NCBI GenBank assembly: GCA_009927565.1
Contig: RFMT01000279.1
Span: 1 to 8,665, forward strand
Length of the DNA: 8,665 bases
Origin: Acidimicrobiia bacterium
GTDB lineage: Bacteria > Actinomycetota > Acidimicrobiia > Acidimicrobiales > Ilumatobacteraceae
Direction of reading: 5' to 3'
The first letter of the stretch is position 1; each line of letters starts with the position of its first letter. Position numbers and translations under genes: made by a program. The notes below the pieces were generated by a model, which was not told the DNA's origin, did no database searches, and was given only the letters and a program-made list of their open reading frames with translations. This document shows positions 1 through 7,142 of this stretch, in pieces.

Positions 1-866
1 CCGCCGATGATGACTACATGCTTTCCTTTGGCCGAGATCTCCGTCTCAACATGGTCTCCGTGCTGCACCTTGTTCGCAGGTGGCAGATATTCCATCGCTT
101 GATGAATACCGATGAGTTCACGACCCTGCACATTTAAGTCGCGCCAATTTGTCGCGCCACATGCGAGTACAACAGCATCATGCGATGCCAACAGAACATC
201 AATGTCAACGTTTTCGCCGACGGTTGCATTCGTTCGAAAGATTGTTCCCTCGGCAGACATCTGCTTGATACGGCGATCGATATTCCGTTTTTCCATCTTG
301 AATTCAGGTATCCCATAGCGAAGTAGACCGCCGATTCGATCAGTGCGCTCAAGAACCAAGACATCGTGACCAACACGCGTCAACTGTTGCGCCGCAGCCA
401 AACCTGCAGGGCCTGAGCCAATCACAACCACGCGCTTACCAGTTTTCTGCGAGGGCACCTGCGGTGTCACCCAACCTTCACGCCAGGCGCGATCAATGAT
501 TTCTACTTCAACTTGCTTAATAGTCACGGCGTCAGAGTTGATACCAAGCACGCACGCCGACTCGCACGGTGCCGGACACAATCTTCCTGTAAATTCGGGA
601 AAATTATTTGTTGCATGTAATCGCTCAATGGCGTCACGCCAGTTTCCGCGATATACGAGGTCGTTCCAATCTGGTATCAAGTTTCCAAGTGGACAGCCGT
701 TGTTGCAAAACGGAATGCCGCAATCCATGCAGCGACCAGCCTGTCGCGTCAACTCATCAGAAGGAAACGGTTCGTAAACCTCTTTCCAATCTTGCACTCT
801 CACTGGTATTCGTCGTCGCTTTGGCGTCTGACGATCCCACTTCAAAAAACCGGTTGGCTCACCCAT
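1..866 (-). CDS. gltD: Glutamate synthase small (beta) subunit, 3' end cut off by window edge
   Basis: This is the NADPH-dependent reductase subunit of GOGAT. It takes electrons from NADPH through FAD and Fe-S clusters and passes them to GltB for glutamate formation in the cytosol. I translated 288 whole codons by hand from ATG at 866-864; the frame is open to position 1. The start MGEPTGFLKW is typical of GltD. An N-terminal cysteine-rich Fe-S domain has Cys46, Cys49, Cys54 and Cys58 (CMDCGIPFCNNGC) and Cys97, Cys101 and Cys105 (CPAPCESAC). An FAD-binding GSGPAG motif lies at residues 150-155, and RIGGLLRYGIPEFKM follows near 187-201. The visible part ends in HVVIIGG, the beginning of the second, NADPH-binding dinucleotide fold. 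Family members are about 480-490 residues, so roughly the last 40% lies outside the window. The ATG lies inside the end of gltB (8-base overlap), which implies translational coupling. No frame damage is seen. Confidence 0.97.
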   Translation of the reverse strand, partial: MGEPTGFLKWDRQTPKRRRIPVRVQDWKEVYEPFPSDELTRQAGRCMDCGIPFCNNGCPLGNLIPDWNDLVYRGNWRDAIERLHATNNFPEFTGRLCPAPCESACVLGINSDAVTIKQVEVEIIDRAWREGWVTPQVPSQKTGKRVVVIGSGPAGLAAAQQLTRVGHDVLVLERTDRIGGLLRYGIPEFKMEKRNIDRRIKQMSAEGTIFRTNATVGENVDIDVLLASHDAVVLACGATNWRDLNVQGRELIGIHQAMEYLPPANKVQHGDHVETEISAKGKHVVIIG

Positions 867-3800
867 GAGCACCAACCTTTGTCTTCTTGCTCTGCGCGGC
901 GATCACACGTGCGTAATCTCTCGGCAGTACCTTTCGAATTTTGGCAAATGACGCCTTCCAATCAGCCAAAATTTCTTGTCCGCGCACAGAATCAGTCAGC
1001 GCAACATGGCGACTAATCACTGTCTTCAACCAAGTCACGTCTTCTTTTTCAAGAGCGACAATGTCAACCAACTCACCATTGACTCTCGACCCAAATTGGC
1101 TGTCTACGTCATAGACATACGCAAGGCCGCCAGACATTCCGGCCGCAAAGTTTCTGCCGGTCGTTCCAAGCACTACAACTTTTCCGCCTGTCATATATTC
1201 ACAACCATGGTCGCCGACACCTTCAACAACAGCGGTCACTCCAGAATTGCGAACGCAAAAACGCTCTCCGACGATGCCCGAGATGAAAATTTCGCCACTC
1301 GTTGCGCCGTAGCCAATGACATTTCCTGCGATCACATTTTCGTGAGCGACAAACCTCGCTCGCCGATCAGGATGCAAAATTATTCGACCGCCAGATAGAC
1401 CTTTGCCCAAATAATCGTTTGAATCGCCCTCGAGTGTCATTTCGATACCCAGCGGCACGAAAGCACCAAAACTCTGACCGGCCGAACCGACGAACTTCAA
1501 CCTGATCGTTGCGTCAGGCAAACCCTTTGCGCCAAATCGTTTTGTCACTTCGTAGCCGAGCATCGTGCCGACGGTGCGGTTCGTATTGTTGATCTTGTAT
1601 TCACTGCTGGTTGGCAAAGCATCGTCGAGCGACTTTGCGCAATCGACAATCAGTTTGTTGTCAATCGCCTCTTTAAGTGCATGGTCTTGAGTGGTTGAGT
1701 TGTAAGGAGTCTGCTTGTACGGATTTTGTGGCGCCATCAGAATTGGCGAAATATCAAGCCCTCGCGCCTTCCAATGATTTACCGCAACTCGAGCATCAAG
1801 CATCTCAACTCGACCAACTGCTTCTTGAAGTGTTCGAAACCCAAGTTGCGCCAAATATTCACGAACCTCGGCAGCAACGAACTCGAAAAAATTAACGACG
1901 AATTCAGGCTTGCCAGCAAACTTTTTGCGCAACTCGGGGTTCTGAGTCGCAATACCTACCGGACAAGTATCTAAGTGACAAACGCGCATCATGATGCAAC
2001 CACTCACAACAAGTGGCGCGGTCGCAAAACCAAACTCTTCGGCACCGAGTAGCGCTGCGATAATTACATCGCGACCAGTCTTCATTTGACCATCAGCCTG
2101 AACGACGATTCGATCTCGAAGACCGTTCAACATCAGAGTTTGCTGCGTCTCAGCCAAACCCAACTCCCAAGGTGCTCCGGCGTGTTTAAGCGACGTCAAT
2201 GGCGAAGCACCGGTACCACCGTCGTGACCAGAAATCAAAACCACGTCTGCTTTCGCCTTGGCAACACCAGCCGCGACGGTGCCGACGCCTACTTCTGCAA
2301 CAAGTTTGACGTGCACTCGCGCGAATGGGTTCGAATTCTTGAGATCATGAATCAACTGTTTGAGATCTTCAATCGAATAGATGTCGTGATGTGGCGGTGG
2401 TGAAATCAAACCCACGCCCGCTGTCGAGTGTCGAGTCTTGGCAATCCACGGGTAAACCTTGTGTGCCGGCAACTGGCCACCCTCACCAGGTTTTGCACCT
2501 TGGGCCATCTTGATTTGCAAATCATCGGCGTTCACCAAATATTCGCTCGTCACACCAAATCGGGCTGACGCAACCTGTTTAATTGCCGATCGCTTCGAGT
2601 CGCCGTTCGCCATTGCGACATAACGCTCTGAGTCTTCACCGCCTTCGCCCGTATTGCTCTTGGCCCCAATTCGGTTCATCGCAATCGCCAAGTTTTCATG
2701 TGCCTCGGCTGAAATTGAGCCGTAACTCATTGCACCCGTAGAAAAGCGTTTGACGATCTCACTTACTGGCTCAACCTCATCTATTGAAATCGGCTTGCGT
2801 GCATCAGAAAACTCGAATAGACCTCGCAAGGTTGAAAGCACTCGCGACTGATCGTCTACTGACTTCGTATATTGCTTAAAAATGTCGTATCGCCCAGAGC
2901 GAGTTGAATGTTGCAGTCGATAAACAGTCTCCGGATTAAACAAGTGATGTTCGCCTTCGCGACGCCACTGATATTCGCCGCCGAGTTCAAGCTGTCGATG
3001 TCGTCTCTGATCTGGCCGCGATGGATATGCAGTTGCATGACGTGCCGCAACCTCTTGAGCGATTTCATCCAACGAAATTCCGCCCAATCGTGAAACGGTA
3101 CCTGTAAAAAATTCATCGACTAATTCTCGCGACAAACCAATCGCTTCAAAAATCTGCGCCCCCGTGTACGACGCGACAGTTGATACACCCATCTTCGACA
3201 TGACCTTCAAAACGCCCTTTCCTGACGCCTTGATGTAATTTTTGATCGCCGTCTGCGCATTCATGGCTCCGAGACCAAACATTTCGCCCGACGCGCCATC
3301 TGCAGTCGCCGCAACTTCGAGGCTGTTACGAACAAGATCTTCGATCGTCTCAAATGCGAGATACGGATTAATCGCGCCCGCCCCATAACCAATCAACAGC
3401 GCCATGTGATGCACTTCGCGCGCATCGCCCGTTTCGATAATTAAACCAACTTTTGTGCGTTGCTTTTGTCGAATCAAATGGTGATGTACCGCGCTGGTCA
3501 ACAACAAACTTGGTATTGGCGCAAACGTATCGTCGCTATTGCGGTCTGAAATCACCACGATGCGCGCACCTTCGTCAATCGCTTTCGATACGCGGTCGCA
3601 CACCTCACTGATTGCGTAGCGCATCGCGTCGGCGCCATCTGCTACTCGGTAAAGTCCGCTCACAACAACAGACTTCAAATGTTCAAAGTTTCCGTCGTCA
3701 TTGATGTGAATAATCTTGGCTAGTTCATCGTTGTCAATAATCGGAAACGGCAAAACAAGTTGTTTGCAGTTTTCGGCTGTTGCCTGCAACAAGTTGCCTT

Positions 3801-5412
3801 CTGGCCCGCAAGTCGAACCGACTGACGTGACAATCTCCTCACGAATTGCATCAAGCGGCGGGTTGGTCACCTGTGCAAACATCTGCGAGAAGTAGTCGAA
3901 CAAAAGTCTCGGTCGCTCCGACAAAACAGCGATTGGTGTATCGGTGCCCATTGATCCGACTGGCTCTGAACCCGTCAATGCGGTCGGCGCCATAATCAGC
4001 TTCAGTTCTTCGTGCGTATAACCAAACATTTGCTGGCGACGAAGAACGCTTTCATGACTGAATACAACGTGTTCGCGGTCCGCAAGCTTTGCAAGTTCGA
4101 CTTGACCCTCGTCTAACCAGGTTTGGTAGGGCTCGTCTGCGGCAAGGGATTCTTTTATTTCGTCGTCTCCAATTATTCGGCCTTGCGAAGTATCAACAAG
4201 CAGCATCTTGCCCGGCTGCAAACGTCCTTTAGCGACAATCTTCGCTGGGTCAATATCGACGACGCCAACTTCGCTCGCCATAATCACGCGATCATCATCA
4301 GTGACCCAATATCGACTCGGTCGCAATCCGTTGCGATCCAAAACTGCGCCGATCACTGTGCCATCAGTGAATGCCACACTCGCCGGGCCGTCCCACGGCT
4401 CGATCAAAGATCCGTGATAGCGATAAAACGCGCGTTTCGTTTCTGACATTGTTGTCGAGTTCTCCCAAGCTTCTGGAATCATCATCAACATCGCATGTGG
4501 CAAACTTCGACCAGAAAGATGCAAAAGTTCGAGCACCTCGTCAAAACTCGCTGAGTCAGATCCACCAATCGTGCAAATCGGAAATGCTTTTTCTAAGTCA
4601 GGTATCAGTTCGGTTGCCAACAACGACTCTCGCGTTCGCATCCAGTTTCGGTTTCCCTGCACAGTGTTGATTTCGCCATTGTGTGCGATGTATCGATACG
4701 GGTGTGCCAACGGCCATGACGGAAACGTATTCGTCGAGAATCTGCTGTGCACCAGCACCAAGGCCGACTCGATTCGCTCGTCACTCAGGTCTGTGAAAAA
4801 CATCTGCAACTCTGGCGTGGTCAACATGCCCTTATAAATGAATGTGCGCGACGACAACGACGGAAAATAGGTTTTCAATTCGTCAGGTAGTTCATGCTCA
4901 ATGCGCTTGCGCAAAATAAAAAGCCTGCGATCTAGGTCGATCAACTTTGTGCCGCTCGGGTCATCCACAAAAAACTGCATAAAAGTTGGCATCACACGCA
5001 ACGCACTGGCACCTAGACAACTCGGGTCAACGGGCACTCTTCGCCAACCGAGCGTTCGCAACTTCTGTTCACTGACTATCAGTTCGATTTGTGCCTGTGC
5101 CTTACCTGCAAGTTCTTCGTTTCGTGGCAAAAACGCCAAACCCACGCCGTAACTTCCGACATTAGGCAAATCAAAATTTGTTACAGCGTTAAAAAACTTG
5201 TGCGGAATCTGCAACAAAACGCCCGCACCATCGCCAGTTTGCGTTTCGGCACCTGTAGCGCCACGGTGCTCCATGCTGCAAAGCGCGCCAAGACCAGTTG
5301 CAACAATTTCGTGACTTGCCCGACCATGCATATCAACGACAAATGACACGCCGCAGGCATCATGTTCGAATCGTGGGTCGTAGAGACCTATCGCTTGTGG
5401 TGTGTCTTGCAA
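859..5412 (-). CDS. gltB: Glutamate synthase large (alpha) subunit
   Basis: The catalytic subunit of GOGAT: it hydrolyses glutamine, channels the ammonia to 2-oxoglutarate, and reduces the product to glutamate on FMN. The 1517 residues match the usual family length of about 1500. In order: an N-terminal class II glutamine amidotransferase domain (about 20-430) whose nucleophile is Cys20 in HDACGVSF, so a 19-residue propeptide ending in Ala19 is expected to be removed; HNGEINT at 244-250 and GGSDSASFD at 283-291 belong to this domain. A central domain follows (about 470-780). The FMN/2-oxoglutarate-binding synthase domain (about 830-1200) has KPGEGGQLP at 974-982, SGHDGGTGASP at 1061-1071 and the 3Fe-4S cysteines Cys1139, Cys1145 and Cys1150 (C-x5-C-x4-C). 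The C-terminal GXGXG beta-helix domain is at about 1300-1440. The start codon is TTG at 5412-5410: an in-frame TAA lies at 5427-5425, there is no ATG between them, and the next Met (28) is past the essential Cys20. gltD follows with an 8-base overlap. The gene is intact. Confidence 0.98.
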   Translation of the reverse strand: MQDTPQAIGLYDPRFEHDACGVSFVVDMHGRASHEIVATGLGALCSMEHRGATGAETQTGDGAGVLLQIPHKFFNAVTNFDLPNVGSYGVGLAFLPRNEELAGKAQAQIELIVSEQKLRTLGWRRVPVDPSCLGASALRVMPTFMQFFVDDPSGTKLIDLDRRLFILRKRIEHELPDELKTYFPSLSSRTFIYKGMLTTPELQMFFTDLSDERIESALVLVHSRFSTNTFPSWPLAHPYRYIAHNGEINTVQGNRNWMRTRESLLATELIPDLEKAFPICTIGGSDSASFDEVLELLHLSGRSLPHAMLMMIPEAWENSTTMSETKRAFYRYHGSLIEPWDGPASVAFTDGTVIGAVLDRNGLRPSRYWVTDDDRVIMASEVGVVDIDPAKIVAKGRLQPGKMLLVDTSQGRIIGDDEIKESLAADEPYQTWLDEGQVELAKLADREHVVFSHESVLRRQQMFGYTHEELKLIMAPTALTGSEPVGSMGTDTPIAVLSERPRLLFDYFSQMFAQVTNPPLDAIREEIVTSVGSTCGPEGNLLQATAENCKQLVLPFPIIDNDELAKIIHINDDGNFEHLKSVVVSGLYRVADGADAMRYAISEVCDRVSKAIDEGARIVVISDRNSDDTFAPIPSLLLTSAVHHHLIRQKQRTKVGLIIETGDAREVHHMALLIGYGAGAINPYLAFETIEDLVRNSLEVAATADGASGEMFGLGAMNAQTAIKNYIKASGKGVLKVMSKMGVSTVASYTGAQIFEAIGLSRELVDEFFTGTVSRLGGISLDEIAQEVAARHATAYPSRPDQRRHRQLELGGEYQWRREGEHHLFNPETVYRLQHSTRSGRYDIFKQYTKSVDDQSRVLSTLRGLFEFSDARKPISIDEVEPVSEIVKRFSTGAMSYGSISAEAHENLAIAMNRIGAKSNTGEGGEDSERYVAMANGDSKRSAIKQVASARFGVTSEYLVNADDLQIKMAQGAKPGEGGQLPAHKVYPWIAKTRHSTAGVGLISPPPHHDIYSIEDLKQLIHDLKNSNPFARVHVKLVAEVGVGTVAAGVAKAKADVVLISGHDGGTGASPLTSLKHAGAPWELGLAETQQTLMLNGLRDRIVVQADGQMKTGRDVIIAALLGAEEFGFATAPLVVSGCIMMRVCHLDTCPVGIATQNPELRKKFAGKPEFVVNFFEFVAAEVREYLAQLGFRTLQEAVGRVEMLDARVAVNHWKARGLDISPILMAPQNPYKQTPYNSTTQDHALKEAIDNKLIVDCAKSLDDALPTSSEYKINNTNRTVGTMLGYEVTKRFGAKGLPDATIRLKFVGSAGQSFGAFVPLGIEMTLEGDSNDYLGKGLSGGRIILHPDRRARFVAHENVIAGNVIGYGATSGEIFISGIVGERFCVRNSGVTAVVEGVGDHGCEYMTGGKVVVLGTTGRNFAAGMSGGLAYVYDVDSQFGSRVNGELVDIVALEKEDVTWLKTVISRHVALTDSVRGQEILADWKASFAKIRKVLPRDYARVIAAQSKKTKVGAHG
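876..880 (-). promoter_or_regulatory. Probable ribosome binding site of gltD inside the gltB 3' end
   Basis: On the minus strand AAAGG at 880-876 lies 9 bases before the gltD ATG (866-864), within gltB codons. It supports the ATG at 866 as the start. The overlap ATGGGTGA holds both the gltD start and the gltB TGA stop (861-859), an arrangement consistent with coupled translation and equal subunit supply. Confidence 0.55.
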
Positions 5413-5420
5413 AATTGTCG

Positions 5421-5426
5421 CCTCTT
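5421..5426 (-). promoter_or_regulatory. Ribosome binding site that fixes the TTG start of gltB
   Basis: AAGAGG on the minus strand (5426-5421) is followed by 8 bases and then TTG (5412-5410). The in-frame stop TAA at 5427-5425 overlaps the first two bases of this site, so translation of the gltB frame cannot begin further upstream. Site and spacing together support a genuine TTG initiation. Confidence 0.7.
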
Positions 5427-5437
5427 AAAGTTTGATT

Positions 5438-5456
5438 TCAGCCACCTATTGGCTGA
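5438..5456. promoter_or_regulatory. Perfect 7-bp inverted repeat (hairpin or operator) upstream of gltB
   Basis: TCAGCCA (5438-5444) and TGGCTGA (5450-5456) are perfect complements around a 5-base loop. The element lies in the 77-base gap between the crotonase stop and the gltB start, 11 bases upstream of the gltB ribosome binding site. Neither strand has a T-run after the stem, so it is a poor intrinsic terminator. It could be a 5'-leader hairpin of the gltB mRNA or a dimeric regulator's operator. A short inverted repeat can also arise by chance. I could not identify confident -35/-10 boxes in this gap. Confidence 0.4.
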
Positions 5457-5490
5457 CTAAACGAGACGACGCTGGCCCGCGATTAAAAGT

Positions 5491-6351
5491 CTAGACAGTC
5501 GGAGGTCTAAATTTTGCCGGCCTTTTTTCGAATTTCGACATCACAGCTTCGACCTGATTTGGCTTGCCGATTAGCGAATAAATGATTCGTCGCTCTTCGG
5601 CGAAATGCTCGGCTGCTCCTGCATTTGACAGGCGATTGATCAATGCCTTCGCACCACGCACAGCGTCGGGGCTTCGATCGGCAATCTCTCGGGCAATCTG
5701 CATTGCCGAATCAAACGGGTTGTCACTTAGGCGCGTCACCACACCGAGTGCATGAGCCTCGACGCCTGAGATTATTCGCGCACTGAAAACCAAATCTTTT
5801 GCGACATCGTCACGCACAAGTCGCGACAACATCAATGTGCCCGTCATGTCGGGTATCAAGCCCCAATGAACTTCGCGCATTGCAAACTGTGTCTCACCGT
5901 GCGCAACTCGAATGTCGGCGCCAAGTGCCAATTGCATGCCGCCACCAAGTGCGTGACCTTGCAAAGCCGCGACAACAGGCACAGGCACTTCTTGCCACAC
6001 CCAACAAATCTGTTGCGCCAAATGCGTGATCGCGCCTGGCTGCATCGCACCTGCGTTCTCGCTCGAATTCGTGTTACCTCCGCTACCGCCACCGTTTTTC
6101 GAGCTGTCGGCCATCGACTGAAAACTTCCGAAGTCAAGGCCCGCACAGAACGAGTTGCCATTGCCCGAAAGCACAACAGCACGAATCTCTCGATTCGCGA
6201 CAAGGTCTTGGCCGGCTTTTGAAATTGCATCGAACATCGCTGGATCTAACGCATTGCGTTTCTCGGGGCGATCGAGTCTTACGTCAGCAATGCTGTCGCT
6301 AACCGCCACAGTTACTCTGTCGTTGTAGTTTTTGGCCTCAGTTGACGACAT
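5491..6351 (-). CDS. Crotonase / enoyl-CoA hydratase-isomerase family protein
   Basis: A soluble acyl-CoA-processing enzyme of the crotonase superfamily; the substrate is unknown. The 286 residues from ATG 6351 include VRLDRPEKRNALDPAMF (24-40, the usual N-terminal signature), FCAGLDF (68-74) and ALQGHALGGGM (129-139), which supply the two oxyanion-hole backbone amides. They also include FAMREVHWGLIPDMTGT (156-172) with the acidic residue Glu160. The position of the first catalytic Glu of true enoyl-CoA hydratases (GGGCE) is Gln140 here, so classical hydration is doubtful; an isomerase-like or other crotonase activity is possible. Residues 81-107 form a Gly/Ser/Asn-rich stretch after the first oxyanion segment, probably a flexible loop. 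An upstream in-frame TTG at 6366 would add five residues, but GGAG at 6360-6357 lies 5 bases before the ATG and favours 6351. The gene precedes gltB on the same strand by 77 bases and is divergent from the nitroreductase gene. Co-transcription with gltBD is possible but not shown. Confidence 0.9.
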   Translation of the reverse strand: MSSTEAKNYNDRVTVAVSDSIADVRLDRPEKRNALDPAMFDAISKAGQDLVANREIRAVVLSGNGNSFCAGLDFGSFQSMADSSKNGGGSGGNTNSSENAGAMQPGAITHLAQQICWVWQEVPVPVVAALQGHALGGGMQLALGADIRVAHGETQFAMREVHWGLIPDMTGTLMLSRLVRDDVAKDLVFSARIISGVEAHALGVVTRLSDNPFDSAMQIAREIADRSPDAVRGAKALINRLSNAGAAEHFAEERRIIYSLIGKPNQVEAVMSKFEKRPAKFRPPTV

Positions 6352-6356
6352 TTTGA

Positions 6357-6360
6357 CTCC
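6357..6360 (-). promoter_or_regulatory. Ribosome binding site deciding the crotonase start
   Basis: GGAG on the minus strand (6360-6357) is 5 bases upstream of the ATG at 6351-6349. The alternative TTG at 6366-6364 lies upstream of this site and has only A-rich repeat sequence before it. The ATG is therefore the better start. Confidence 0.5.
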
Positions 6361-6374
6361 GATCAATCATTACT

Positions 6375-6410
6375 TTTTCGTCTTCGTTTTCGTTTTCGTT
6401 TCAATTTTCG
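6375..6410 (+). repeat. Short tandem repeat of TTTTCG (six hexamer units, two imperfect)
   Basis: Read in sixes from 6375 the units are TTTTCG, TCTTCG, TTTTCG, TTTTCG, TTTCAA and TTTTCG. Four units match exactly, one has a single mismatch, and one differs at three positions. The tract leaves the minus strand purine-rich (CGAAAA units). It sits 24 bases before the crotonase ATG on one side and 47 bases before the nitroreductase ATG on the other. Length changes by one unit would alter promoter spacing but not a reading frame. Confidence 0.75.
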
Positions 6411-6457
6411 CTCTCCCAAGTCTCGCATGGCTTCGAGCGCGTGGCACACTTGAAGCC

Positions 6458-7105
6458 ATGAAACTTAACCTGACCAATGACGAACTTTTATCAACCACTC
6501 GAAGTGTGCGCAAGCGACTCGACTTCGACCGTCCAGTTGAACGGGCCATTGTCGAAGAGTGCCTAAACCTGGCACTACAAGCGCCAACTGGCAGCAACAG
6601 CCAAGGGTGGCACTGGATCATCGTCGAAGATGCCGCCAAGCGCAAAGCACTCGCTGACATTTATAAAGAAAATTTCAAACTTTATGCCAGCCTTCCTGGC
6701 CGCAAATATGCCGACGGAGATCAACGCATCGCGCAAATGCCAAAAGTTCGCGACTCGGCGATGTTTCTCGCCGACGAAATGCATCGCGCGCCAATGTTGA
6801 TGATCCCTTGCATCGAAGGTCGCCTCGAAAATGTCGACATCGCCACTGGCGCCGGTGGCTGGGGTTCACTTTTGCCGGCAGTCTGGAGTTTTATGTTGGC
6901 TCTGCGCAGTCGCGGCATGGGTTCGGCTTGGACAACTATTCACCTGATACTTGACGGCGAAAAGAAAGCCGCAGAAATTCTTGGCATTCCGCAAGACAAA
7001 ATCACCCAGGGCGGTCTGTTTCCGATTGCATATACAGTCGGCACTGACTTTAAGCCCGCAAAGCGACTTCCACTCGAAAAAGTTCTGCACTGGGACAAGT
7101 GGTAA
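6458..7105 (+). CDS. Nitroreductase family protein (FMN-dependent oxidoreductase)
   Basis: A predicted soluble FMN flavoprotein that would use NAD(P)H to reduce a nitro, quinone or other electron-poor substrate; the natural substrate cannot be read from sequence. The 215 residues match the family's usual 200-220. The N-terminal motif TTRSVRKRLDF (13-23) carries the arginines that typically contact the FMN phosphate. APTGSNSQGWHWIIV (42-56) is the second FMN-contact and dimer segment, where the family often has APSxxNxQPW. GAGGWGSLLPAVWSFMLALRSRGMGSAW lies in two adjoining pieces (131-150 and 151-158) and corresponds to the central helix and the LGxGS-type turn. The start is ATG 6458. The frame stays open upstream to a TTG at 6332, but that extension overlaps the divergent crotonase gene and translates the hexamer repeat as Phe-Val pairs, so I reject it. 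The gene ends in tandem stops (TAA TAA). The aconitase gene follows on the same strand after 33 bases and may share its transcript. Confidence 0.9.
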   Translation: MKLNLTNDELLSTTRSVRKRLDFDRPVERAIVEECLNLALQAPTGSNSQGWHWIIVEDAAKRKALADIYKENFKLYASLPGRKYADGDQRIAQMPKVRDSAMFLADEMHRAPMLMIPCIEGRLENVDIATGAGGWGSLLPAVWSFMLALRSRGMGSAWTTIHLILDGEKKAAEILGIPQDKITQGGLFPIAYTVGTDFKPAKRLPLEKVLHWDKW

Positions 7106-7127
7106 TAAACTGTTTTCCCCGACAGAT

Positions 7128-7142
7128 ATGAAGCGAGTATGA
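7128..7142 (+). other. Four-codon minicistron (M-K-R-V-stop) abutting the aconitase start
   Basis: ATG AAG CGA GTA TGA occupies 7128-7142. Its TGA overlaps the ATG at 7139-7141 as ATGA, the usual layout of coupled cistrons. It has no strong ribosome binding site of its own. It may be pure chance, or it could deliver terminating ribosomes to the aconitase start. Confidence 0.2.

Larger units (their letters stand above)
6352..6457. promoter_or_regulatory. Divergent intergenic region between the crotonase and nitroreductase genes
   Basis: These 106 bases separate two divergently read genes and should hold both promoters. On the minus strand a TTGAAA (6404-6399) and a TAATGA (6372-6367) resemble -35 and -10 boxes, but the 26-base spacer is too long, so I do not claim a promoter. 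On the plus strand there is no clear -10 box and no strong ribosome binding site before the ATG at 6458, where only a weak GAAG at 6452-6455 is present. The hexamer repeat fills the middle of the region. Confidence 0.4.

Noticed and set aside
976..1398. 140-codon plus-strand open frame
   Set aside because: It lies entirely antisense to gltB, whose frame is intact and strongly family-like. The translation shows no recognisable motif and there is no convincing ribosome binding site.
5489..5496. 8-base palindrome GTCTAGAC at the crotonase stop, followed by TTTT on the minus strand
   Set aside because: With no loop and only four bases per arm it cannot form a stable terminator hairpin.
5866..6222. 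118-codon plus-strand open frame opposite the crotonase gene
   Set aside because: It is a shadow of the crotonase coding sequence, with Arg-, Thr- and Cys-rich low-quality composition and no motif.
6367..6404. Possible sigma70-like promoter for the crotonase (TTGAAA and TAATGA)
   Set aside because: The 26-base spacing is far from the usual 16-18, and the TTGAAA is part of the repeat tract.
6332..6457. N-terminal extension of the nitroreductase to TTG 6332
   Set aside because: It overlaps the divergent crotonase start, lacks a good start codon, and its hydrophobic content comes from a simple repeat. The family alignment begins near MKLNLTNDEL.
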